Shown here one piece after another: positions 27,335-35,162 of a stretch of 59,746 nt of DNA. Each line of letters starts with the position of its first letter. Position 1 is the first letter of the stretch. Origin of the DNA: JAJZMY01 sp964604635 (GTDB lineage: Archaea; Micrarchaeota; Micrarchaeia; Micrarchaeales; Micrarchaeaceae). The stretch spans positions 1-59,746 of the forward strand of contig CAZRZO010000004.1 in the NCBI GenBank assembly GCA_964604635.1, in the 5' to 3' direction. The notes under the pieces are model-generated. The model did not search any database. It was given only the letters and a program-made list of their open reading frames with translations, and was not told where the DNA came from. A program made the translations under genes and the position numbers.

Positions 27335-28456
27335 TTATTTTATTAAATATTTATATAATTTTAAAGTATTTTTATCTGAAAATTCTTCAAGTGCAATTTT
27401 ACTATTTTTATTAATTATATAATTAATGTCTTTATTACTTTTAATTATTCCTTTTAATAATTCTTGAATTTTATTTTCATTTATTTTCATACAAAGTTTT
27501 TTTACTTCTTTAGGTAATGAAGTTTTATTACTAATAATAACTAATGTTTTTAGTGCAATTGATTCTAAAGTTATTAAAGACAAACCTTCTCTTTTTGATA
27601 ACATTAATAAAACTTTAGAAGATTTTATTGTATTCATTAGTTGTTTTCTTTCTAATCTATCAATAAATTGAACCTGTTTATTTAATTTTAATTTATTTAT
27701 TAGTTTTTTTAAGTTATTTTTTTCAGGACCTATTCCAATTATTAAAAGTTTTACATTAATATTTTTTATTATTTTGATTGCAAGATCAACTCTTTTTTCT
27801 GGAATTAATCTATTAATTGACAAAAACAAATTTTTTTTAATTGTTTTACTTTTTAGTACTGATGTTATTTCATCATAAGATATTGCACAAGGAAATACAA
27901 TAATTTGTTTATTTTTTGGTTTAAATATTTTAATAAATTCTTGTTTTGTTTTTGATGAAATTAAAATATGGTAATTAGTAATATTAGAACATAATTTTTC
28001 AATAAAATATCCAATAGATCCAATAAAATATCCAGCATAATTTACCCAATATTTCTTATCCCATATTTCTGCCCATGAAATAATAAATTTGGTATTTGTT
28101 ATTTTTGAATAAATAAATAAAGGAATTAAATGTAAATAAGGCATTGCATCAGCATCAATAAAATCAAATTTATATTTAAAAAGTTTAAATAGAATTAAAA
28201 ATGAAAATTTTAGAGGCCATATTATATTTCTTCTACTATTTACATACATTTGTTGATTTTTTTCTGCATTTCCAATACAATGAAATTTTATTTTATTAAA
28301 TTCAAATTCATAACCAGGCATTCCAGTTCTAAACATTGTAAAATAATGAATTTCATCATTATTTTTCAAGAATTTTTTTATAATTAAATAACGTCTTCTT
28401 TCTATACCCCCATTAAACCAGGGATATGCACTATCATAAATAAATGCTATTTTCAT
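27335..28456 (-). CDS. GT4-family glycosyltransferase
   Basis: A 373-residue GT-B enzyme. The N-terminal domain starts IAFIYDSAYPWFNGGIERR (acceptor-side loop GGIE). The C-terminal nucleotide-sugar domain has SINRLIPEKRVDLAI, IIGIGPEKNNL and the ExxxxxxxE motif EGLSLITLE. Members attach sugars to lipids, glycans or proteins of the cell surface. The sugar cannot be predicted. It probably heads a short unit with NAC downstream (16-nt gap). Start in TTGATAAAATG. Confidence 0.87.
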   Translation of the reverse strand: MKIAFIYDSAYPWFNGGIERRRYLIIKKFLKNNDEIHYFTMFRTGMPGYEFEFNKIKFHCIGNAEKNQQMYVNSRRNIIWPLKFSFLILFKLFKYKFDFIDADAMPYLHLIPLFIYSKITNTKFIISWAEIWDKKYWVNYAGYFIGSIGYFIEKLCSNITNYHILISSKTKQEFIKIFKPKNKQIIVFPCAISYDEITSVLKSKTIKKNLFLSINRLIPEKRVDLAIKIIKNINVKLLIIGIGPEKNNLKKLINKLKLNKQVQFIDRLERKQLMNTIKSSKVLLMLSKREGLSLITLESIALKTLVIISNKTSLPKEVKKLCMKINENKIQELLKGIIKSNKDINYIINKNSKIALEEFSDKNTLKLYKYLIK

Positions 28457-28664
28457 TTTATCAATTAATATAAATTTAGTATTTAAATTTAATTAAAAAG
28501 TATATACAATTAATTAAAAAGTATAATTTCAAATTTATGAAAGTAAATAATAATTAAATAATACGAATAAATATTTAATAATAAATATATAAAAATAATG
28601 AAATAAAAAAATATTAATTTAAAATATTTTTAAAATATAATATAATATATAAAAAGGTAAAATT

Positions 28665-29540
28665 ATGAAACTTTTAAATTCACTACCACCTTATAATTTA
28701 TTTGGGTTAGAAAATATTAAATATGAAGAAGCAAAAATAATTGTTTTACCAATACCATATGATTCTACTTCTTCTTATAAAGCAGGTTCAAGAGATGGTC
28801 CTCATGAAATAATTAGTGCAAGTAGAAACATGGAATTATATAATGAAGAAGTTGATAAAAATATAAATGATATTGGGATTTATACTTTAGAAGAACTAGC
28901 ACCTGATTTTAATTCACCAAAAGGAATGATTAATAGAATAGAAAAAGAAATAGATTTGATTTTATCTGATTTAAAAATTCCTCTATTATTGGGTGGTGAA
29001 CATACAATATCAATTGGTGCTATAACTGCATTTGCTAAATTAGATAAGAATTTTACTTACTTGCATTTTGATGCACATTCAGATTCAAGAAATGAATATT
29101 CAGGAACAAAATATTCACATGCATGTGTAATTGCAAGAGTAAGTAAATTAGTTGATTATTATAGTGTTGGTGTAAGAAGTATTAATGAAGAAAGTATGAA
29201 AGATAGTAAAAATATTTTATTTATGAAAGATATATATGAAATGGATGTAAATCAAATTTCAGAAATAATAATAAAAAATACTAAAAATAAAATTTATTTA
29301 TCAATTGATTTTGATGTCTTAGATCCTAGCCAAATGCCAAGTACTGGAACACCAGAACCAGAAGGATTTACATTCCATAAAATAAAAGAAATATTAAAAA
29401 AAGTATTATTACAAAAACAAGTAATAGGAATGGATTTTACTGAATTAAGTCCAATACCAAATTTGATTTATCCTAATTATCTTGCTTCAAAATTAATTTA
29501 TTTTGTTATAAATTTTTCTTTAGGTAAAAAAAATAAATAA
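28665..29540 (+). CDS. speB: Agmatinase-like ureohydrolase
   Basis: A 291-residue arginase/agmatinase-superfamily protein. Manganese ligands are visible in LLGGEHTISIG, HFDAHSDSR and SIDFDVLDPS, and near the end MDFTELSP. Archaeal members of this size usually hydrolyse agmatine to putrescine and urea, supplying polyamines. Guanidinobutyrase or similar activities are possible. GGTAAAATT precedes the ATG. No arginine decarboxylase lies in the window. Confidence 0.85.
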   Translation: MKLLNSLPPYNLFGLENIKYEEAKIIVLPIPYDSTSSYKAGSRDGPHEIISASRNMELYNEEVDKNINDIGIYTLEELAPDFNSPKGMINRIEKEIDLILSDLKIPLLLGGEHTISIGAITAFAKLDKNFTYLHFDAHSDSRNEYSGTKYSHACVIARVSKLVDYYSVGVRSINEESMKDSKNILFMKDIYEMDVNQISEIIIKNTKNKIYLSIDFDVLDPSQMPSTGTPEPEGFTFHKIKEILKKVLLQKQVIGMDFTELSPIPNLIYPNYLASKLIYFVINFSLGKKNK

Positions 29541-29543
29541 TAA

Positions 29544-29918
29544 TTAATCAATAAATTTTTTTAGTGCTTGTTTTATTGCTTTTAATGATAATGTTGCACA
29601 TTTCATTCTTATTGGTCCTGGATCAATACCAAGCAATTTTTTTATTATATTAAAATCTAATTTTTCAATTGTATTAATTTCTTTATTTTTTATATAATCA
29701 GTTATTAAACTTGCAGAAGCAATACTTATTGCACATCCATTTCCATTAAATTTCACATCTTTTATTACATTCTTCTCAATTTTAATATAAATAGTAATAT
29801 CATCACCACATGTTGTATTAAATTCTCTAAACTTTGTATCTGCTTTTTTTATTAATCCTTTATTATGTGGATGTTCATAATATGAAATTATTTTTTCAGC
29901 ATAAATATCATAAGGCAT
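29544..29918 (-). CDS. sufU: SufU/IscU-type Fe-S scaffold protein
   Basis: A 124-residue scaffold with the three conserved ligand cysteines in TTCGDDI (with the following Asp), GNGCAIS and RMKCATL. HPHNKG near residue 17 is the usual N-terminal motif. It accepts sulfur from SufS or helps assemble [2Fe-2S]/[4Fe-4S] clusters. It is the last gene of the suf operon, 4 nt after sufS. AAAGTGAGTTT precedes the ATG. Confidence 0.9.
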   Translation of the reverse strand: MPYDIYAEKIISYYEHPHNKGLIKKADTKFREFNTTCGDDITIYIKIEKNVIKDVKFNGNGCAISIASASLITDYIKNKEINTIEKLDFNIIKKLLGIDPGPIRMKCATLSLKAIKQALKKFID

Positions 29919-29922
29919 AAAC

Positions 29923-31155
29923 TCACTTTTTAAATATTTTTTTTACTTTATTAATTACACTAATTGATTTATCTATTTCCTCTTGAGTATTATATAAATA
30001 AAAACTAATTCTTGACACTGCTTTTTCTTTAACTAATTCAGACACAAGAGGCATTGCACAATGATGTCCAGCCCTTATTGCTATTCCTTCTTTATCAAAA
30101 ATATATGCAACATCGTGTGGATGTATATTTTTTATTGCAAAAGAAATTATACCTACTTTCTTTTGATAATCTTCAGGACCAAAAAGTTTTACATTATTTA
30201 TATTTTTAAATTCATCTAAAGCATATTTCATAAGACTTTTTTCATAATCTCTTATTTTTTCAATTCCAATTTTATTAATATAATCAATTGCACTTCCAAA
30301 TCCTATTGCCCCTTCAATATTTTGGGTTCCTGATTCAAATTTCCAAGGTAAATCATTCCAAGTACAAGAATATTTGTTAACTTGCTTTATCATGTCACCA
30401 CCACTAAATAATGGATCCATATTAAATAATATTGATTTCTTTGCAAATAATACACCAACACCAGTAGGCCCAAGCATTTTATGACTTGAACAAACAAAAA
30501 AATCACAATTAATATCTTTTATATTTATTTTTAAATTAGGGATTGATTGTGCACCATCAATAAGAATAGTACTATTTTTTTTATGTGCTAATTTAGTAAT
30601 ATATTTTACATCATTTATAGAACCCAATACATTTGAAGCATGAAAAATAGCAGTTATTTTTGGATTTTTTTCCATTTGTTCTTTTAAACTTTCAATATCA
30701 ATTTCTGTTTTTTGATTATTTAATTTAATATAATCTAAATAAGCATGTTTTTTCTTTGCTAGTTTCATCCAAGGTATTAAATTGCTATGATGTTCAGCTT
30801 CTGAAATAAGAATGTGGTCTCCTTTTTTAATTGTCTTTTCTCCAAATGTCAATGCAACTAAATTTATTGCTTCTGTTGTATTTTTAGTATAAATAATTTC
30901 TTCTATTGAACCAGCATTAATAAATTGTGCAAATTTTTCTTTTGATTCAACATATTTTTGAGTTGCTTTTTCAGATATTTTATACATACCTCTATGAATA
31001 TTTGAATTATATTCTGAATAATATTTAAGTACTGCATTAATAACTTGTTTTGGTTTTTGGGTTGTTGCTGCATTATCTAAATAAATTAATTGCTTTCCAT
31101 TCATTTTTGTTTTTAATATTGGAAAATCTCTTCTTATTTTATTAATATCATACAT
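29923..31155 (-). CDS. sufS: Cysteine desulfurase SufS
   Basis: I choose ATG 31155 rather than GTG 31164, because the GTG lies in the ribosome-binding site. The 410-residue class II desulfurase has DNAATTQKP near the N-terminus, the PLP His in SEAEHHSNL, DGAQSIPN, the PLP lysine in SSHKMLG and the sulfur-carrying Cys in RAGHHCAMP. It releases sulfur from cysteine for cluster assembly. Fifth gene of the suf operon; 21 nt after sufC. Confidence 0.93.
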   Translation of the reverse strand: MYDINKIRRDFPILKTKMNGKQLIYLDNAATTQKPKQVINAVLKYYSEYNSNIHRGMYKISEKATQKYVESKEKFAQFINAGSIEEIIYTKNTTEAINLVALTFGEKTIKKGDHILISEAEHHSNLIPWMKLAKKKHAYLDYIKLNNQKTEIDIESLKEQMEKNPKITAIFHASNVLGSINDVKYITKLAHKKNSTILIDGAQSIPNLKINIKDINCDFFVCSSHKMLGPTGVGVLFAKKSILFNMDPLFSGGDMIKQVNKYSCTWNDLPWKFESGTQNIEGAIGFGSAIDYINKIGIEKIRDYEKSLMKYALDEFKNINNVKLFGPEDYQKKVGIISFAIKNIHPHDVAYIFDKEGIAIRAGHHCAMPLVSELVKEKAVSRISFYLYNTQEEIDKSISVINKVKKIFKK

Positions 31156-31176
31156 TTTTCGCACTGCTTTTTATTT

Positions 31177-31914
31177 TTATTCTTTCTTTATTTTATACTT
31201 TTCAAATCCATATTTTTCAATTTTTTCAGCAAGTTCTTTTTTACCAGATTCAATTATTTTTCCATCAACTAGAACATGAATATATTTTGGATTCAAATAT
31301 GAAATTATTTTATTGTAATGAGTAATTAAAATTATTCCTGTTTTTTTTGTTTTAATAATATTATTTATTACATTAGCAACTATTTTTATTGCATCAATAT
31401 CAAGTCCTGAATCAGGTTCATCCATTATTATAAATTTAGGCTTTAATATTAACATCTGTAATATTTCCATCTTCTTTTTTTCACCGCCAGAAAGTCCAAA
31501 ATTAAGACCACGATCAATTACATTCTCTTTTAAATCTAATTTTTTTGTTGCTTCTTTTATATTGTTTTCTAAACTTAATATATCAGTATTTTTATAAATA
31601 GAATCATGGGAATTATATATAAAATTAATAAACTTAATATCTTTTATTTCAGCAGGATCTTGAAATTGCAAGAACAATCCAAGTTTTGCTTTTTTATCTG
31701 TTGTAAGCATTGTTATGTCTTTATTATTTAATAGAATTTTTCCATTTAATTTCAATTTAGGATAATTCATTATTGCTTTTGCTAATAATGTTTTACCAGC
31801 ACCATTAGGCCCCATTATTATATGTAATTCTCCACTTTTAATGTCTAAATTTATATTCTCTAGTAATTTTTTATTTTCTAATTCAACATTTAAATTTATT
31901 ATTTTTAGTTCCAT
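31177..31914 (-). CDS. sufC: Fe-S assembly ATPase SufC
   Basis: A 245-residue ABC-type ATPase. Walker A is GPNGAGKT, the signature motif is LSGGEKKK, Walker B is FIIMDEPDSGLD, and the switch His lies in ILITHYN. SufC binds SufB and SufD and drives conformational change during cluster assembly. GGTGAATTA precedes the ATG. It comes after the regulator gene (27-nt gap). Confidence 0.95.
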   Translation of the reverse strand: MELKIINLNVELENKKLLENINLDIKSGELHIIMGPNGAGKTLLAKAIMNYPKLKLNGKILLNNKDITMLTTDKKAKLGLFLQFQDPAEIKDIKFINFIYNSHDSIYKNTDILSLENNIKEATKKLDLKENVIDRGLNFGLSGGEKKKMEILQMLILKPKFIIMDEPDSGLDIDAIKIVANVINNIIKTKKTGIILITHYNKIISYLNPKYIHVLVDGKIIESGKKELAEKIEKYGFEKYKIKKE

Positions 31915-31941
31915 TAATTCACCAAAGTTTAATTTTAAATT

Positions 31942-32268
31942 TTAATATTTACAATAATTAGAATTCTTACAAAGTTTACAAATTATTTGCTTTGCCTTTT
32001 TATTCTGTCCATTAATTTTATATTCAACAAAGGTATTGATTGTTTTTTTATTGAATGCTGTTTCAATTTTTTTAATCTTTGCAGAATATTTATTATTTAT
32101 ATATTTACTTACTGCTGCTTGTGTTAAACTAAGTAAAAGTGCTATTTTCTGTTGGGTTAAATTATAATTCTTTGCCATTATTTTAGTTGCACTTGCTCTT
32201 ATTGCTGGAAGTATTGATTCAATATTATTTATTTCATTGTTATTTAATTTAATTATATTTTGTTTCAT
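31942..32268 (-). CDS. HTH regulator with C-terminal Cys cluster inside the suf operon
   Basis: A 108-residue protein. Residues ~20-65 form a helix-turn-helix (NLTQQKIALLLSLTQAAVSKYIN, recognition helix TQAAVSKYI). The C-terminus has IICKLCKNSNYCKY, a CxxCxxxxxC cluster able to hold a metal or Fe-S cluster. This matches a small archaeal regulator family with the same arrangement. Its position between sufD and sufC, and twin palindromes over the sufB promoter, suggest an Fe-S-sensing repressor of the operon. That role is inference. A start at the ATG 6 bases after AGTGAT. Confidence 0.75.
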   Translation of the reverse strand: MKQNIIKLNNNEINNIESILPAIRASATKIMAKNYNLTQQKIALLLSLTQAAVSKYINNKYSAKIKKIETAFNKKTINTFVEYKINGQNKKAKQIICKLCKNSNYCKY

Positions 32269-32299
32269 TTCATAATCACTTTTATTATAAATATTATAA

Positions 32300-33421
32300 T
32301 TATAGTATATTCAATAATTGTGTTTCAATCAGTTTGTACATTTCTCCATATTCTTGTTTTATATTAGAAAAAATAAATGCATTAATTAATAATTTATTTA
32401 ATTGATTTTCATCAATACCCCTACTTGCTAAATAAAATTTCGCATCATCAGTTAAAATAGAAATTGATGAACTATGTGTTGCAATAATATTTTTTTGTTT
32501 AATAATCATAAATGGCATTGAATGAATTTTTCCATTGTCATTAATTATACCTTTATGTATTATATTTGAATGATTATTTTCTGCATTTTCTAAAACAGTT
32601 GAAATACTTTTTAATAAACAAATTGAATTATTTAATGCAATGATTTTTGATTCAAGATTTGTTTTTACATTAATTTCATTGCTAGTAATACTTGATAAAA
32701 TATCAAATTTTTCAGTATCTTTTCCAATAATATTTTCATTGATTTTTAAATTACTATTCGATTTACAATAAAAATAATTTTTTACTTTTGTATTTATACC
32801 ATTACAATATATGAAATTAAATTCTGCTTTAGACTTTTTCTGCATTAATATATTATTTTCAAATAAGGAACTAGTTTTTTGATTACTAAAAAAATTAAAA
32901 TTTAATTTTGAATCTTTTTCACAATTAATAAAATGTTTTGTATTTACAAAAGACTTATTTTTATTATATTCAAATAAATTTAATTTTGAATCTTTTTCAC
33001 AATTAATAAAAATTAAAACATTTGTTTTTCCAATATTTAAAATCTTTATTTCTTCTAAATTATTATTTGCAGTAATGAATATTAAATTTTTTAAATATTT
33101 GTTAGAAAATAAATTTTTATCAATATGTAAAACTGATTTATATTCTATTAAATCTTTTGTAGTATCAGAAAAAATTTTAAATTTAATATTATTTTTATAC
33201 TTTTTATTGATCAAAATTTCATTGTTTTTAATAACAATATCAAATAATTGATTTTCAATCATTTTATTTTTAATGGTTTGTTTTTTAATTAGATTTATGT
33301 ATTTTATTTTTAATTTAATATTTGATTTACAGACTTCAACAGATTTTATATTTTCATATTTAAATAATTGTTCTTCTGTTTCTTCTTGCTTTTGAGTTCT
33401 ATTTATTTTTTTGCTTTTAAT
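32300..33421 (-). CDS. sufD: Fe-S assembly protein SufD, with an ATT start
   Basis: The frame extends without a stop from 32300 to beyond 33421. An ATT at 33419-33421 sits three bases after AGTGAT and 11 nt after the sufB stop, giving 373 residues, a normal SufD length. The only in-frame ATG (33262) has no ribosome-binding site and gives 320 residues. The protein has the beta-helix core of SufD (VNLEEIKILNIGKT-type strands) and the C-terminal ATHSSSISILTDDAKFYLAS motif shared with SufB. SufBCD is the cluster scaffold. Two copies of INCEKDSKLN come from an exact 36-bp repeat inside the gene. Confidence 0.85.
   Translation of the reverse strand: MKSKKINRTQKQEETEEQLFKYENIKSVEVCKSNIKLKIKYINLIKKQTIKNKMIENQLFDIVIKNNEILINKKYKNNIKFKIFSDTTKDLIEYKSVLHIDKNLFSNKYLKNLIFITANNNLEEIKILNIGKTNVLIFINCEKDSKLNLFEYNKNKSFVNTKHFINCEKDSKLNFNFFSNQKTSSLFENNILMQKKSKAEFNFIYCNGINTKVKNYFYCKSNSNLKINENIIGKDTEKFDILSSITSNEINVKTNLESKIIALNNSICLLKSISTVLENAENNHSNIIHKGIINDNGKIHSMPFMIIKQKNIIATHSSSISILTDDAKFYLASRGIDENQLNKLLINAFIFSNIKQEYGEMYKLIETQLLNIL
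32898..33011. repeat. Exact 36-bp in-frame direct repeat within sufD
   Basis: Segments 32898-32933 and 32976-33011 are identical at the DNA level and offset by 78 bp (26 codons), encoding the same peptide twice. Beta-helix proteins have repeat strands, but exact DNA identity suggests a recent internal duplication of one or two rungs. Confidence 0.85.
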
Positions 33422-33424
33422 AAA

Positions 33425-33430
33425 ATCACT
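33425..33430 (-). promoter_or_regulatory. Shine-Dalgarno AGTGAT placing the SufD start at ATT 33421
   Basis: AGTGAT, three bases, then ATT. It lies just after the sufB stop at 33433, and matches ATG genes with the same AGTGAT-NNN-start layout (FtsZ, P5C dehydrogenase). No canonical start occurs in this frame for the next 52 codons. Confidence 0.75.
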
Positions 33431-33432
33431 AA

Positions 33433-34833
33433 TTATACAATTGCATTTTTTGTATTGAATTTTAATAATCTTTTTAATTCAATACTATACTCTAATGGAA
33501 GCTCTTGTATTAGAGGATCAAGAAATCCAAGTAAAATTATTGTAATTGCATCTTTTTTACTTAAACCTCTAGACATTAAATAAAATATATTATCTTCATT
33601 TATTTTCCCAGCACTTGCTTCATGATTAATATTTGCTTTATTTGAATTTATTTTAATATAAGGAAAAGTATTAGATTTGGATTCATCACCTAATAATAAA
33701 GAGTCGCATTTTTGAAATGCATTTATATTTTCTGCATCTTTTGAAACAAATAATGTACTTCTGAATGTTGAAGATCCATTTTCAATACTTATATTTTTTG
33801 AGATTATTTTTGATTTTGTATTTGATGCAAGATGAAATATCTTACCACCAGTATCATGTATTTGATTATTTTTTGCAACTGCAACTGAAAGAATTTCACC
33901 AATACTATTTTCTCCTTTTAAATAAATACAAGGATATTTCATATTTATTTTTCCGCCAATATTACAATCAATCCATTCAACATGTGCATTTTGTTCTGCA
34001 AATGCACGTTGAGTTACTAAATTATAAACATTTTTAGACCAGTTCTGGATTGTTATATATTTAACATGTGCATTTTTATTAGCAATTATTTCAACAACAC
34101 CACAATGTAAAGCAAAACTAGAATATATTGGTGCTGAACAACCTTCCATATAAGTTACTTCTGCATTTTCATCAACAATAATCAATGTTCGCTCAAACTG
34201 TCCTAACTTCTTTGCATTTATTCTGAAATAAGCTTGTAAAGGCATTGTTAACTTTACATTTTTTGGAACATACAAAAATGTTCCACCACTCCACACAGCA
34301 GTATTTAAACTAGAAAATTTATTGTCATTTGAAGGAATAACTGTTCCAAAATATTTTTTTATTAGTTCTGGATATTTTTTTAAGGCAGTATCAGTATCAG
34401 TAAATATAATTCCTTGTTTTTCTAAATCCTGTTTAATATTTGAATAAATAACTTCAGAGTCAAATTGTGTTTCAACACCAGCAAAAAATTTCTTTTCAGA
34501 TTCTGGTATTCCTAATTTTTCAAAAGTATCTTTTATTTCATTGGGAACTTCTTCCCAGGAATTAGTTTTAATATCTGATGGACTTATATAATAATAAATA
34601 TCATTGAAATCAATTTCTTCTAAATTTGGTCCCCATTTTGGCATTTCTTGTTTACAAAAAATTTTATATGCATCAAGTCTCTTTTTTAACATCCATTTTG
34701 GCTCTTTTTTTATTGATGATATTTTTTTGATTTTATCTTCAGATAAACCTTTTTTAATTCTCAAAGTATATTTAATTTTATCTTGAGACCCATATTTCTT
34801 TTTATATTGATTTTCTTCAGATATATCTGTCAT
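33433..34833 (-). CDS. sufB: Fe-S assembly scaffold SufB
   Basis: A 466-residue SufB. Conserved segments include SGGTFLYVPKNVKL, DENAEVTYMEGCSAP, HVEWIDCNIGGK and, near the C-terminus, NHEASAGKINEDNIFYLMSRG. The Cys in the ECSAP-like position and the His/Glu residues near the end act in cluster building with SufD. First gene of the six-gene operon; GGTAAAATATT precedes the ATG. Twin 13-bp palindromes and a TATA-like element lie 42-80 bp upstream. Confidence 0.95.
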   Translation of the reverse strand: MTDISEENQYKKKYGSQDKIKYTLRIKKGLSEDKIKKISSIKKEPKWMLKKRLDAYKIFCKQEMPKWGPNLEEIDFNDIYYYISPSDIKTNSWEEVPNEIKDTFEKLGIPESEKKFFAGVETQFDSEVIYSNIKQDLEKQGIIFTDTDTALKKYPELIKKYFGTVIPSNDNKFSSLNTAVWSGGTFLYVPKNVKLTMPLQAYFRINAKKLGQFERTLIIVDENAEVTYMEGCSAPIYSSFALHCGVVEIIANKNAHVKYITIQNWSKNVYNLVTQRAFAEQNAHVEWIDCNIGGKINMKYPCIYLKGENSIGEILSVAVAKNNQIHDTGGKIFHLASNTKSKIISKNISIENGSSTFRSTLFVSKDAENINAFQKCDSLLLGDESKSNTFPYIKINSNKANINHEASAGKINEDNIFYLMSRGLSKKDAITIILLGFLDPLIQELPLEYSIELKRLLKFNTKNAIV

Positions 34834-34874
34834 AATATTTTACCTTATTATTTCCTTGTTATGTTTAAGAAATT

Positions 34875-34900
34875 ATAACTTAGTTATATAACTTAGTTAT
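34875..34900. promoter_or_regulatory. Two adjacent 13-bp palindromes at the suf promoter
   Basis: ATAACTTAGTTAT occurs at 34875-34887 and again immediately at 34888-34900. Each has 6-bp arms around one base. On the minus strand a TATA-like TTAAATAT sits near 34906-34913, so the predicted start site (~25 nt later) falls within the palindromes, a typical repressor location. The likely binder is the HTH protein at 31942-32268 (inference). Confidence 0.7.
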
Positions 34901-35130
34901 ACACAAATATTTAATGTTTTCTATATTTCATAATACAAGCAAGTGATTTAATATTAAAAATATATTTATTTGATATAATATTAATTTTAAATAACAATTT
35001 ATAGACGAAAAATAATAAATTTTTAATTCATTATGATTACATATTCTTAAAATACAAAAAGAAAAGTAAATAGTGTCTTTACTGATTTTAGAAACATTTA
35101 ATATAATTTAGATTCTATTGTAATATGTTC

Positions 35131-35162
35131 TTAATTTAGTGATATTTTAATTTAGTGATATT
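35131..35162 (+). repeat. Tandem duplication of the ribosome-binding site of P5C dehydrogenase
   Basis: TTAATTTAGTGATATT is present twice back to back, and the second copy ends immediately before ATG 35163. Each contains AGTGAT. Only the second has a start codon at the right distance; the first is followed by TTA. It could act as a standby site for ribosomes or be slippage. Confidence 0.85.

Larger units (their letters stand above)
34834..35162. other. Divergent intergenic region between sufB and P5C dehydrogenase
   Basis: 329 bp without a gene. It holds the twin suf palindromes (34875-34900), a TATA-like element for sufB, and next to the dehydrogenase a perfect 16-bp tandem duplication carrying the ribosome-binding site (35131-35162). 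The middle (about 34920-35130) is A/T-rich DNA in which I see no structure. Confidence 0.7.

Noticed and set aside
33368..34037. Plus-strand ORFs over sufD and sufB
   Set aside because: They are antisense to conserved suf genes and have no ribosome-binding site or family features.
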